IMG/VR virus record: IMGVR_UViG_3300033388_001133
Span: 1-42,261 of that record
DNA from: a virus
Length of the DNA stretch: 42,261 nt
Strand: one strand, 5' to 3'
This document shows positions 23,614 to 32,305 of this stretch, piece after piece. Below the pieces are notes generated by a model, which saw only the letters and a list, made by a program, of their open reading frames with translations, had not been told where the DNA came from and did not search any database. The position numbers and the translations under genes are program-made. Within the stretch, counting starts at the first letter, position 1. The number at the start of each line of letters is the position of its first letter.

Positions 23614-23921
23614 GGCCACGATTTAGCAATTCCACCCTAAGTCCCTAATACTATAGCGAAAGTACAGCGACCATTTTAAATCACAGCGACCGATTTTGGC
23701 CCAGTTCATGTCCCCAATAAAAATACTTCCTTTATACAGAAAAAACGAGGATACTAGACGGGCTTTCAAGACTCGGGCATAATCAAGTCTGCTAACTCTC
23801 CTCAGGGTTGCGGGTCTGCCCGGGGGTAAGACTCCACCGTGTCGGTTACCCAACCACAAAACACGTTTGAGCACCCCGGCGTAGACTTTCTTTTTGGGGA
23901 GTACCTGAGGAGATTGGTTGC
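23614..23921. other. Non-coding boundary between cassette array and replication operon
   Basis: Contains two copies of CAGCGACC followed by ATTTT or GATTTT (near 23,667 and 23,686), matching the element in the 78-bp repeat at 19.3 kb. AT-rich stretches at 23,718-23,750 could hold the operon promoter, but I cannot assign -35 and -10 boxes with confidence. A minus-strand frame across this region looks like chance. Confidence 0.45.
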
Positions 23922-25430
23922 GTGAAGCAACAGGCATACATCGGCAAAACAGAACCGTACTCCCAACAAGCGGAGGCATTCGCCCACACAGCGCACCTAG
24001 TCTATGCCGCACTGTTCATGGAGCAGGGCACGGGCAAGACCAAAGTCGCGATAGATCGCTCAGTATATAACTTCGAGCGCGGCAAGATTCAAGCGCACTT
24101 CACGATCTGCCCCAAGAGCCTCACCGACACCTGGATCGAGGAGATAGTTGCCCATTGTCCTGACCGGGTCAAGCCGATCATTGCTGTGTGGGACTCCGGT
24201 CTAACCAAAGCGACCGTAAAGCAACTGGAATCTGTTTTGTATAACACAGACACCAGTCGCCTCACCTTCCTGATAATGAACGTCGAGGGCATCCGCACTC
24301 CGAAAGCGAACAAACTGGCTCACTGGTTCATCCGCCGATTCAAGGTCCATGTGGTATGCGACGAGTCCAGTAAGATTAAAACAGTAAGCACTAAAGCCTC
24401 GATAGCCGCCCACGGCATAGCCGACCATTCAGCCGCCAAGACTATCCTCACCGGCACCCCAGTGACCAAGGCGCCAGCCGACTACTATAGTCAACTCAGG
24501 TTCCTGATGCGCTCCCCACTAGGCTTTACCAATTACTATAGTTTCAGGGCGCGATACTGCGTGTTAGAGCAAAAGGTTGTACGCCTAGCCAAGCCGCAGC
24601 TGAATAAGAAAACGAAGGAGTGGAAGAAAACCCGGGAGATAACCGTCATTACCGGCGCGCAGAATACCGAGGAACTAAAACGAAAACTTTTACCATTTTC
24701 GTTTTTCGTGAAGAAGAAAGATTGCTTGGACCTACCAGATAAGATATATCACAGCCGCAATACCGAACTGACCAAAGAGGGGCTGCGGCTGTATAAGGAC
24801 ATCGCCAAGAAGATCATAACCGAGATAGAGCAGGATCGCTTTATTACCACGGAGATTGCCCTCACCAAGTTATTGAGGCTACAGCAGGTTGTAGGAGGGT
24901 TCCTGCCCAGCGACGACGACATCGAGGCAACACCCATACCCGGTAGCAATCCTAAAATCGACCTTTTAGTGGAAACCATTGAACAATTCCCCGGGCCAAC
25001 ATTAATCTGGGCCCGGTTTAAAGCTGAGCATGTTGCCATCCTGCGGGTGCTCCGGGCCATCACAGCCGCCGATAAGATTGGCGAGATAACTGGAAGGGTG
25101 AAGAAAGATGAAAGAGAAGACACCAGAAGAGCATTCCAAGCTGGAGACAAGGATTTTATTGTATGCACTCAGTCGTGCGCTGGTTATGGATATACTCTTA
25201 CTGCCGCTGAAAACGAGATTTACTATAGCAATACATTTAGTTATGAACACCGCATCCAGTCGGAGGATCGTGCTCACCGAATTGGACTCGATCATAAAGT
25301 CAACATCATTGACCTATGGTGCCCAGTCCCGGGCGCCAAGATCGACGTGGATATGAAGATACAGCAGACGCTCGAAGCGAACTGCGATATGGCGCAGCTA
25401 TGCACTGACGTAAAGGATTTGCTATCATGA
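23922..25430 (+). CDS. SNF2-like superfamily 2 helicase/ATPase
   Basis: 502 residues from a GTG at 23,922 with GAGGAGA upstream. Motif I is MEQGTGKTK at residues 33-41, motif II is VVCDESSK (a DExx variant) and motif III is LTGTPVTKAPADYYSQLRFL. The C-terminal lobe has TLIWARFKAEH, FIVCTQSCAGYGYTLTAAE and EDRAHRIGLDHKVNIIDL, the SNF2 motif V/VI pattern. Such short phage SNF2-like proteins act as DNA translocases in replication or recombination. It heads the replication operon; its stop overlaps the next start. Confidence 0.85.
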   Translation: MKQQAYIGKTEPYSQQAEAFAHTAHLVYAALFMEQGTGKTKVAIDRSVYNFERGKIQAHFTICPKSLTDTWIEEIVAHCPDRVKPIIAVWDSGLTKATVKQLESVLYNTDTSRLTFLIMNVEGIRTPKANKLAHWFIRRFKVHVVCDESSKIKTVSTKASIAAHGIADHSAAKTILTGTPVTKAPADYYSQLRFLMRSPLGFTNYYSFRARYCVLEQKVVRLAKPQLNKKTKEWKKTREITVITGAQNTEELKRKLLPFSFFVKKKDCLDLPDKIYHSRNTELTKEGLRLYKDIAKKIITEIEQDRFITTEIALTKLLRLQQVVGGFLPSDDDIEATPIPGSNPKIDLLVETIEQFPGPTLIWARFKAEHVAILRVLRAITAADKIGEITGRVKKDEREDTRRAFQAGDKDFIVCTQSCAGYGYTLTAAENEIYYSNTFSYEHRIQSEDRAHRIGLDHKVNIIDLWCPVPGAKIDVDMKIQQTLEANCDMAQLCTDVKDLLS

Positions 25431-25606
25431 ATGAAATTGAAGATATAGGTGATAACATAAATGGCTGTTTCATAATAACCTTTGTGGCCATCGTAGTAAT
25501 AGCATTTTCGTATTTCGTAATCAAAGAGATACATGACTGGGCCCACCATGATGAGTGGTGCCAAAACGAGAAAGGCAACTGGACGAGGAGAAACTGTAAT
25601 GAGTAG
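25427..25606 (+). CDS. Small single-TM protein
   Basis: 59 residues from an ATG overlapping the helicase stop (ATGA). One hydrophobic helix, residues ~14-34 (CFIITFVAIVVIAFSYFVI), is followed by an acidic/aromatic tail with HDWAHHDEW. It overlaps the start of the next gene. Function unknown. Confidence 0.6.
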   Translation: MNEIEDIGDNINGCFIITFVAIVVIAFSYFVIKEIHDWAHHDEWCQNEKGNWTRRNCNE

Positions 25607-26150
25607 TACAATTTTAGATGAGTTAGTGGATGGGCCAGCAGATAAGAAGCTGACCGACGAGCAAATGGGTACGCTGGGGATAGCAGTTAACAAGCTGCTT
25701 AATTTCCAGATACTAATAGCCGAACAAGAAGAATTGCTCAAAGCGACCAAAAAGCAGGAGCGAGAGTACAACCAAGGTATCATCCCGCAGCTAATGGCCA
25801 ATCTGGGTTTCGATTCGGTTACTGTGGATGGTAAGAAGATCAGCGTCAAAGATTCGATACAGATAGGCATACCGGCGCCAATGAGGCCAGCCGCCTATAA
25901 ATGGCTGGAGGATAACGGGCACGGTGCCTTAATTAAGACTTTGTTGACTGCTAAGTTTTCAGCTGGCGATCAGGATGCCGCTGAGGAGGCGCAGGAGACA
26001 CTGGACAAGCTCGGTGTGAGTAATGACTTAGTAGAGTCGGTGCATACCGGGACATTGAAAGCCTGGGCCAGAGAAGAACTGGCTCAAGGTAATAGTTTGC
26101 CATCGGACAAGTTTAAAGTCCACGTGGTAAAGATCACCACCGTCAAATAG
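25599..26150 (+). CDS. Conserved-looking replication-module protein
   Basis: 183 residues from the ATG at 25,599, placed 7 bases after GAGGAGA; upstream starts to 25,533 lie in the TM-protein gene and are rejected. It has a coiled coil (LIAEQEELLKATKKQEREYN), SVTVDGKKISVKDSIQIGIP and a C-terminal DKFKVHVVKITTVK. I do not recognise a named family. Position between two helicase/primase-type genes suggests a DNA-binding or accessory replication role. Confidence 0.65.
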   Translation: MSSTILDELVDGPADKKLTDEQMGTLGIAVNKLLNFQILIAEQEELLKATKKQEREYNQGIIPQLMANLGFDSVTVDGKKISVKDSIQIGIPAPMRPAAYKWLEDNGHGALIKTLLTAKFSAGDQDAAEEAQETLDKLGVSNDLVESVHTGTLKAWAREELAQGNSLPSDKFKVHVVKITTVK

Positions 26151-26159
26151 GAGCCAATC

Positions 26160-26957
26160 ATGGCTAGAAAGAAGAAAGTGAGCAAGAAAAGAAATGGAAC
26201 GAAGGGCGCGAATCAGCGCAATGAGACCTTAAATGATCTGTTACAGGATCAAGGGTTTGAACTCGCGACATCTGGCAGTTATGCTATGCCATTCCTACGG
26301 ATACTGCAGAAGCTATCCCCGGAATGCGATAAAGATGAAACTGCCTACATTAAGGGCGCCAAGCCCGGGATGATACTGCATACTGTCCAGAAGACAGTCC
26401 ACACCGAAGTGCCGTTAATCCCGCTGAAGTATAAGGATACCTACATCGAGTGGGTCACTCGGGCTAATGGTGGTGGCTTTGTGCAGGAGTATGATGCGCT
26501 TGATCCGATTGTCTCGGAACTATTGTCGCAATGCACCCGGGTAGAGAATGCAAACATATTGCCTAACGGTAATGAGCTCAAGTTGCACTCTAATTACTTC
26601 TGTGCGTTCGAGCAACCGAGTGGGGAGCAAGAGCCTGTAATGATAAGCATGTCCTCCTCGCAGCTGAAGACATCGCGTATCTGGTTGAGTACGTTACGAC
26701 AGATGACCCTTGAGATTAACGGTGAGGATGTCCCAGCAAGGAACATCCGCAGTTATCAGTGGTTGTTTAGCACTGAGAAGCTGTCGAACGATAAGGGCAC
26801 TTGGTTCGGTTGGACTTACGATAAGCTGGAGGATACCCGGCTGCTCGAATCGGTTGGGCCGATGCAGGCGTCAGTCAATGCTGCGCTTACGGCTAATCTG
26901 TTGACGTATGATCGGAGTCAGCAGCAGGACGGTGGCGCTACAGAGAATGTGCTTTGA
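26160..26957 (+). CDS. Phage replication-module protein with basic N-terminus
   Basis: 265 residues with a Lys-rich start (MARKKKVSKKRNGTK). The core MPFLRILQKLSPECDKDETA, then YIKGAKPGMILHTVQ, is a pattern I associate with conserved phage proteins lying near replication genes, sometimes annotated as ssDNA-binding. Starts three codons after the previous stop with AGGAG. Function not established from the sequence. Confidence 0.6.
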   Translation: MARKKKVSKKRNGTKGANQRNETLNDLLQDQGFELATSGSYAMPFLRILQKLSPECDKDETAYIKGAKPGMILHTVQKTVHTEVPLIPLKYKDTYIEWVTRANGGGFVQEYDALDPIVSELLSQCTRVENANILPNGNELKLHSNYFCAFEQPSGEQEPVMISMSSSQLKTSRIWLSTLRQMTLEINGEDVPARNIRSYQWLFSTEKLSNDKGTWFGWTYDKLEDTRLLESVGPMQASVNAALTANLLTYDRSQQQDGGATENVL

Positions 26958-27319
26958 ACCGTAAGACTTATGCTGTTGATTGGGATGGTACTCTGGTTGA
27001 GTATCATGGATTTGGAGGCCCGTGTCAGTATGGGCCTCCTATTCCCCATATGGTTAGGCGCGTGCACGATTGGATCAGGGAGGGTCATGAAGTGTTGATC
27101 TTCACCTCCCGGGTATCAAACGAGCATTCTCTTAAAAGGATAATGGAGGAGAGTAAGGCTATTGATATCTGCCTCCAGAGAATGGGTCTGCCATTGCTGC
27201 AAATAACAGCTAATAAGTTCATCCGCATCTCGGAGTTTTGGGATGATCGCGGCGTGAGAGTGGAACGAAATACAGGGATAGTCAATGAAGATTTGGGAAC
27301 TATTCAGCGGCCTGGATAG
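26954..27319 (+). CDS. HAD-family phosphatase-like protein
   Basis: 121 residues from a TTG that overlaps the previous stop (TTGA). Motif I VDWDGTLVEY, motif II IFTSRVSNEHS and motif IV-like EFWDDRGVR match the small phage HAD proteins related to polynucleotide 3'-phosphatase domains. A nucleotide or DNA-end phosphatase is likely; the exact substrate is not shown. Confidence 0.72.
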   Translation: MNRKTYAVDWDGTLVEYHGFGGPCQYGPPIPHMVRRVHDWIREGHEVLIFTSRVSNEHSLKRIMEESKAIDICLQRMGLPLLQITANKFIRISEFWDDRGVRVERNTGIVNEDLGTIQRPG

Positions 27320-28766
27320 AGCATATGGGACTTATCAGGTTACAGAGAAGGATGGTGAGAAACTTGCGGGCAAGGGCAGGACGATGCAGCACCCGGTTAC
27401 GCAAGACATTTGGGACCTTCATCTTACTGGTGAGCGTAGCTTGGGTGTCATACCAATTAGGGACGATAATACTGTCGCTTTTGCGGCTATTGATGTTGAC
27501 ACATATCCCTTAGACCATAAAGAGTTAGAAGCAAAAGTCAAAGCCCTTCATCTGCCTCTGGTCGTGTGCCGTTCTAAGTCGGGCGGCGCGCACTTGTACC
27601 TGTTTGTTAAGCCTCCGGGGGCTATGGCTGAGAAGGTGCGGCCTAAGCTGGCGGAGTGGGCTGCTGAGCTTGGGTACTCGGGCGTTGAGATTTTTCCGAA
27701 GCAAGACGAGATTCGGACCAAGGAGGATGTTGGTAACTGGATCAACATGCCTTACTACGGGGGCAATGATGATGAGCTTCGGTATGCCGTGATCAACGGT
27801 AAGAAAGCGACCATCACCAGCTTCATAAAAGAAGCACTCGTGCGATCCATAACGCACGATGAACTGGACAAGGTCGCTGTCAGCGAGGAGGAGCAACTGC
27901 TCACTGGCGGCCCACCCTGTCTTAATACCCTAGTGCGCACCGGGTTCCCCTCCGGCAACCGCAACATATCGCTATTCAATCTAGGAGTGTTTGCTCGTAA
28001 GCGTTGGCCTGATGAGTGGGCTGATAAACTGGACGATCTTAATGAGGCGCATATGGATCCACCGCTCAGCGCCGGGGAAGTCGCACAGATAAAAAGGAAT
28101 CTGGAAAAGAAAACCTACTTCTACAAGTGCTCTGATTCACCTATCAACGCAGTATGTCAGCGCGGTATATGCGCCACGCGGCCTTTCGGTATTGGCGGGG
28201 ATGCGTTCGATGCCGTGGACTTTAAACTGGAAGGTGGCATCCGCTTTCTAACCGAGGATGTGTACTATATAGTCACCATTAACGGCAAGCGAGTCTACCT
28301 AGACGCTCACGCCATTATCGGTATGCACGCTTTCCGCATAGCAGTTATGCGGCAGACCGGGTTCATGGTTCCCAGCATGAAGGCGCGACAGTTCGCCCAA
28401 GTGATGCAAGACATGACCACCGAGGCGCAGGAAGTCGAAGCACCTAAGCATTCCGGCAGACGCGGCCTGTTGCTGAACGAAGTGGTGAATATTGCCTCGC
28501 ATACTAACGTCGCTGAGAACTGGGCCCAATGTATCTCGGGGCTACCGATGCCGGATAATAAGGGCGGTGTGTATCTGTATCCTCACCAGTTAGTTAAGAT
28601 GCTGAAGCGACGATTGTCGATGCCGGCATTGCTTCCTGAGGTATTGTTCGAGGCACTAAGCGGTGAGGGAGTTAAGATCAAGGAAAAGAAAATTGGTGGC
28701 AGGGCATTCTGGTACTTGGAAGATTTGGCTCTGCTTGAGCATCTTGAGGAGGAGCAACCAATATGA
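27285..28766 (+). CDS. Archaeo-eukaryotic-type primase (TOTE/PriS-like)
   Basis: 493 residues overlapping the HAD gene by 35 bases. The catalytic acidic pair is AAIDVDTY (residues 67-74) and the AEP Ser/His motif is SKSGGAHLYLF (97-107), followed by GVEIFPKQDE. The middle has Cys residues in FYKCSDSPINAVCQRGICAT that could form a zinc or Fe-S site of the PriCT/PriL type. The C-terminal ~100 residues are helical. It would make primers for the DnaE-type polymerase downstream. Confidence 0.82.
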   Translation: MKIWELFSGLDRAYGTYQVTEKDGEKLAGKGRTMQHPVTQDIWDLHLTGERSLGVIPIRDDNTVAFAAIDVDTYPLDHKELEAKVKALHLPLVVCRSKSGGAHLYLFVKPPGAMAEKVRPKLAEWAAELGYSGVEIFPKQDEIRTKEDVGNWINMPYYGGNDDELRYAVINGKKATITSFIKEALVRSITHDELDKVAVSEEEQLLTGGPPCLNTLVRTGFPSGNRNISLFNLGVFARKRWPDEWADKLDDLNEAHMDPPLSAGEVAQIKRNLEKKTYFYKCSDSPINAVCQRGICATRPFGIGGDAFDAVDFKLEGGIRFLTEDVYYIVTINGKRVYLDAHAIIGMHAFRIAVMRQTGFMVPSMKARQFAQVMQDMTTEAQEVEAPKHSGRRGLLLNEVVNIASHTNVAENWAQCISGLPMPDNKGGVYLYPHQLVKMLKRRLSMPALLPEVLFEALSGEGVKIKEKKIGGRAFWYLEDLALLEHLEEEQPI

Positions 28767-28945
28767 TTTCTACAATAATTGAGGTAGAGCTTCACCGAGT
28801 CAGGAACAATTGGTTCAGGCTTAAAGTGGTCGGCAAAGACGGTAAGGGTAAAAAGAAAGAAATAAAAACCAATTGGTCTTCAGATCAAACTTACCATTTA
28901 AATGTTGGTGATAAATTAAATGTGACTGTAGGAGACACGGAATAA
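28763..28945 (+). CDS. Small basic beta-rich protein
   Basis: 60 residues, start overlapping the primase stop (ATGA). STIIEVELHRVRNNWFRLKV and YHLNVGDKLNVTVG look like a small barrel, with a basic loop GKDGKGKKKE. OB-like nucleic-acid binding is possible. No family recognised. Confidence 0.55.
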   Translation: MISTIIEVELHRVRNNWFRLKVVGKDGKGKKKEIKTNWSSDQTYHLNVGDKLNVTVGDTE

Positions 28946-29274
28946 TGTCTTCACCAGAGCGAAGGGCCAGAGACAAGGCGCGATACGCCGCAGACCCGGA
29001 GAAGTATAAGGCCAGATCGACAGCCTACCGGATAAAGCGACCCAGATACAATGCCTACATAGATCAAAAGCAAGGCGCTAAACGGCGCGGCATAGAGTTC
29101 AACCTAACCTTTGAAGTGTGGTTGGAATGGTGGGGCGACGATTTGGTTATGCGCGGCAGAAAACGAACCAGTTTGCAGATGTGTCGCTTCGATGATGTTG
29201 GGCCTTATGAAGTAGGCAATATCTATAAGGCAACGCAGGATGAGAACCACAATCATTGCAGGAGCAAGGAATGA
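28945..29274 (+). CDS. HNH-like endonuclease-type protein
   Basis: 109 residues, TAATG overlap with the previous gene. A basic N-terminus (RRARDKARYAADPEKYKARS) is followed by GAKRRGIEFNLTFEVWLEWW, then MCRFDDVGPYEVGNIYKATQ and DENHN. The RxDD.GPY...N....N pattern is that of short phage HNH-type nucleases, but the classical first His is not evident. Activity is uncertain. Confidence 0.6.
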   Translation: MSSPERRARDKARYAADPEKYKARSTAYRIKRPRYNAYIDQKQGAKRRGIEFNLTFEVWLEWWGDDLVMRGRKRTSLQMCRFDDVGPYEVGNIYKATQDENHNHCRSKE

Positions 29275-30755
29275 AACGCACAGCCATATTTGGTCCACCC
29301 GGAACCGGGAAAACTACCAAACTGCTAGAGGTCATTGAGCAGGAACTGGAAGCAGGGGTACAGCCGCTAGATATAGCATTCGTATCCTTCACCAACGCAG
29401 CCGTAAGCGAGGCAAAGAAGCGTACAGCCGCCAAGTTCAAGCTCAAGCAAGCGGATATGTTCTGGTTCCGTACCATTCACAGTCTCTGCTTCAGTCTGTC
29501 CCGGCTACCCGGCCAGCAAGTCATCACCAGCTACGATCTAAAGGTGTTCGCCCAGATTCACCGGGTCATCGAGTTCAGCAACAATCCCAGACGTAAGGAG
29601 CGCGGAGATATAGCATTGGAGGCGTATAACCTAGCCCGGGCCGCGCAAATCTCGCTCAAGGATGCGTGGATGGCATCTACCGATTGGATCGTTCATGACT
29701 TTAGCATAATGGAAGATTTCGTCATTGCTTACGAGGAATGGAAGATGACTACGGGCAAGGTAGACTTCCAAGACATGATCGACAATTACCTAGCCTCTCC
29801 GATTAAAACGCAGGTACAAGTATCCATTATCGACGAGGTTCAGGACTTAAACGGCCAGCAATGGGAGGTGATAGAGAATACGTTTGGGGATTGCGAGCGA
29901 CAGTATATTGCCGGCGACGATGATCAATCTATCTATGCGTGGTCCGGTTCCCGGGTAGACAAAATGCTGGATTACCCTGCTGATGAGAAGATCATACTGG
30001 AACAGAGCTACCGTTGCCCGAGGAAAGTTGCAGCCGTGGCCAATCTCATAGTCAACAGGATAGAGACTCGGCAAGAAAAGCACTGGGCGCCACGTGACGC
30101 AGCCGGCAGTTTCACTATGTATGGCGACTATACGTTTGTGCCGTTTGCTAAGTATCCTGATGAGACGTGGTTCGTGCTAGCTCGTAGCGACTTTATGCTG
30201 GATGATATTCGCTGGTGGCTAAAGAGTATTGGCGAAATCTACCGTGACGAGAAGGGCTACTCTATCAACCACCCCATCGCTCAAAAAATAATGACGATCA
30301 TTAAGCTACAGCGTGGTGAGTCGGTACAGGCCGAGAGTCTACGCAGGGCTGTCTGGGAGTCATCGCTAAATTATAACGTACTGGATTTAGTTCATCTACC
30401 GACTAAAGGATTGGTGACCGCCGAGGAGGCAGTGATTGACTTGAGCAAGGTCGATCCTGTGGACGTATTCTCCCGGACGATTAACGACACCGACACGCTA
30501 GACTACTACCAGAGGGCGCTAGCAATCCATAAAGACCTGACCAAGACCCCGCTAATAGAACTGTCCACGATACATAAGGCGAAGGGCAGGGAGGCAGACA
30601 ACGTCGTAGTGCTACTGGACCAGACCGGGAACATACTGGACGCTGCGCTACTGAACCCGGATAACGAGCATCGCAACTGGTACGTCGCCGTGACCCGGGC
30701 TAAGAAGCGACTCATGTGCATAATGGCGAGCGCCGTTCATAGCTATGACCTTTAA
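29271..30755 (+). CDS. UvrD/Rep-like superfamily 1 helicase
   Basis: 494 residues from the ATG at 29,271 (ATGA overlap, AGGAGCAAGGA upstream); a TTG at 29,256 is rejected. Motif I GPPGTGKTTK (residues 8-17), motif II IIDEVQDLNGQQW, motif III GDDDQSIYAWSGS, motif IV EQSYRCPRK, motif V LSTIHKAKGREADNVVVLL and motif VI WYVAVTRAKKRL are all present. At 494 residues it is compact compared with the ~700 of UvrD. A 3'-5' unwinding role in replication or recombination is expected. Confidence 0.9.
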   Translation: MKRTAIFGPPGTGKTTKLLEVIEQELEAGVQPLDIAFVSFTNAAVSEAKKRTAAKFKLKQADMFWFRTIHSLCFSLSRLPGQQVITSYDLKVFAQIHRVIEFSNNPRRKERGDIALEAYNLARAAQISLKDAWMASTDWIVHDFSIMEDFVIAYEEWKMTTGKVDFQDMIDNYLASPIKTQVQVSIIDEVQDLNGQQWEVIENTFGDCERQYIAGDDDQSIYAWSGSRVDKMLDYPADEKIILEQSYRCPRKVAAVANLIVNRIETRQEKHWAPRDAAGSFTMYGDYTFVPFAKYPDETWFVLARSDFMLDDIRWWLKSIGEIYRDEKGYSINHPIAQKIMTIIKLQRGESVQAESLRRAVWESSLNYNVLDLVHLPTKGLVTAEEAVIDLSKVDPVDVFSRTINDTDTLDYYQRALAIHKDLTKTPLIELSTIHKAKGREADNVVVLLDQTGNILDAALLNPDNEHRNWYVAVTRAKKRLMCIMASAVHSYDL

Positions 30756-30779
30756 CGCAGCCACACTTTAGTATATAAT
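30751..30779 (+). promoter_or_regulatory. Possible sigma-70-like promoter
   Basis: A perfect TATAAT at 30,774-30,779 lies 26 bases upstream of the next ATG. The sequence 17 bases before it is TTTAAC, a poor -35. This is one of the few gaps in the replication operon. Confidence 0.4.
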
Positions 30780-30804
30780 CAACGATCAACCTGAGGAGAA
30801 CGAA

Positions 30805-31266
30805 ATGGCAATCAAGCCCTGGAGCAAATCCGAACTTAAAGAAATTGCGCGTTTGCGCAAAGCGGGATATGACGACAGTTATATTCGTGGCAGTATGAAA
30901 ATATCCCGTGGTTCCAATAATCTGCCACCAGTAACTCAAAGGAGTGGGCCAATGGCCACGAAGAAGAAAGGCAAGAAGAAAGTAGCAAGCAAGAAAGCGA
31001 AGAAACCAGGTCGCAGTAAAGGTGGTTTCCAATGTGGAGAGAAGTTGACTGCTGTTAAGGGTCAGGACGATCAATTCTACAAGAAATTTCCCCGGTACGC
31101 AGCATATCAACTGATCTGTAAGAAAGGCAGCATGGCAACATCAGCCTTCGTAGACGCAGTTGAGAAATTGAGTGGAGTCAAGAGCCGAGGTCAGGCACTC
31201 GGAATCCTCACCAAGCTGCTCGATAAGGGCTGTGTCAAAGCCTCAGGCAAAACCAAGAAGGCATGA
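30805..31266 (+). CDS. Lys-rich DNA-binding-like protein with HTH-like N-terminus; possible dual start
   Basis: 153 residues from the ATG at 30,805 after GAGGAGAACGAA. Residues ~5-35 (WSKSELKEIARLRKAGYDDS, then YIRGSMKISR) look like a short HTH. Residues 50-75 are a Lys tail and 91-141 the globular domain shared with the protein at 18,386. An internal in-frame ATG at 30,952 has AAAGGAG nine bases upstream and would give a 104-residue product starting MATKKKGKKK, collinear with the desert paralogue. Two products from one gene are therefore plausible. Function probably DNA binding. Confidence 0.7.
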   Translation: MAIKPWSKSELKEIARLRKAGYDDSYIRGSMKISRGSNNLPPVTQRSGPMATKKKGKKKVASKKAKKPGRSKGGFQCGEKLTAVKGQDDQFYKKFPRYAAYQLICKKGSMATSAFVDAVEKLSGVKSRGQALGILTKLLDKGCVKASGKTKKA

Positions 31267-31502
31267 AGCAGTCACCAAGACCTCGGGTAGTACATCTACC
31301 CGGGGCAACCTCATTTAACGAAGTGCGTGCTGAGTGCAAGCGACTCAATATGCGCCCCACTATCGACTGTAAGACTAAACAATGGGTACTACGCCCATGG
31401 CTGAGGAGAGTAAATTGTTTCCCGGCTCTACGATCTACGAAAAGCAAAGCGAGCTACCAAATAATCACGGCGCAATTCTGCGCTTCCGATCACCAAAGAT
31501 AG
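31263..31502 (+). CDS. Small basic protein of unknown function
   Basis: 79 residues, start overlapping the previous stop (ATGA). The first ~50 residues (VVHLPGATSFNEVRAECKRL, NMRPTIDCKTKQWVLRPW) look coding. The last ~28 codons overlap the next gene in another frame, which is longer than usual here. No family recognised. Confidence 0.45.
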   Translation: MKQSPRPRVVHLPGATSFNEVRAECKRLNMRPTIDCKTKQWVLRPWLRRVNCFPALRSTKSKASYQIITAQFCASDHQR

Positions 31503-32305
31503 GGGAGGCACTAGGCATACCCTTCAAAAAGGTACGGGTGTATAAGGAAATCAATTACACCGTTGGCGGCACGTACTACAACAATATCAATCCCACTCCG
31601 CAAATCCAGAATCTATACAGCTTCAAAGTGACCGGGAGATATAGCAGCCGCAGTATAAATAATATTGACCCGGTAGATCGCTGGATCGCTCCAGATAACT
31701 TCATCGACCAACTTGCTGAACGCTGTCATATTGAATTCGATAGAAAATTTCCAATCGGAGTTCCCGCAGGTAAACCAGTCATCAGCACCATACCAATGCC
31801 GGTAATGCTGAAGCTGAAGTTTCATTCCTGCTCTACGAACATTGAGTTCAATCGTATGCCTATTTGGACTCGGACGTTTACCTTTGATGATACTGTGGAC
31901 CTGTACCAGACCATTTATTTCCCGGGCAACGACACCTATCTATATAGGGCATCGTTCACGGGCAATAAGATGATCTGCGAATATACTCGTGACCCGGATG
32001 CTGTTGGGGCTAAGATACCCATTCAGGAGTTTGGCTTAACGTCCGTCATTACTCATAGTGCTAGTGAAAACCCCACTCGGCAAGAATACGGCAAAATTGT
32101 CGACATTAATAATGACGCACGTCGATCTATCATGCGGCAGTTAACCGTAGAGCACAATATCTATTCGCTGGGCCGATTTGCTACTTGGCGGAATATCTTG
32201 CTGGATGATGTCTGGGACGATATACACCGCATCCGCGAAATGGTTAACATGGATACTTATACCCGCGACATCGCACTATCTGACATGGGAGTAAACGTAA
32301 AATGA
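31415..32305 (+). CDS. FAD-dependent oxidoreductase-like protein lacking the N-terminal Rossmann motif
   Basis: 296 residues from a TTG preceded by GAGGAGAGTAAA, the array-type ribosome-binding site; an ATG at 31,382 lies upstream of that site. The sequence FPGSTIYEKQSELPNNHGAI and LRFRSPKIGEALGIPFKKV corresponds to the region after the first beta-alpha-beta unit of phage FAD proteins. The C-terminus NIYSLGRFATWRNILLDDVW matches the final FAD-contacting motif of amine-oxidase-like flavoproteins. The GxGxxG dinucleotide loop itself is absent from this frame and I see no good exon for it upstream. It directly precedes ThyX. Flavin binding is uncertain. Confidence 0.55.
   Translation: MFPGSTIYEKQSELPNNHGAILRFRSPKIGEALGIPFKKVRVYKEINYTVGGTYYNNINPTPQIQNLYSFKVTGRYSSRSINNIDPVDRWIAPDNFIDQLAERCHIEFDRKFPIGVPAGKPVISTIPMPVMLKLKFHSCSTNIEFNRMPIWTRTFTFDDTVDLYQTIYFPGNDTYLYRASFTGNKMICEYTRDPDAVGAKIPIQEFGLTSVITHSASENPTRQEYGKIVDINNDARRSIMRQLTVEHNIYSLGRFATWRNILLDDVWDDIHRIREMVNMDTYTRDIALSDMGVNVK

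Noticed and set aside
23623-24012. Minus-strand frame of 129 codons
   Set aside because: It overlaps the helicase N-terminus and the boundary region, has no ribosome-binding site and runs against the local gene direction.
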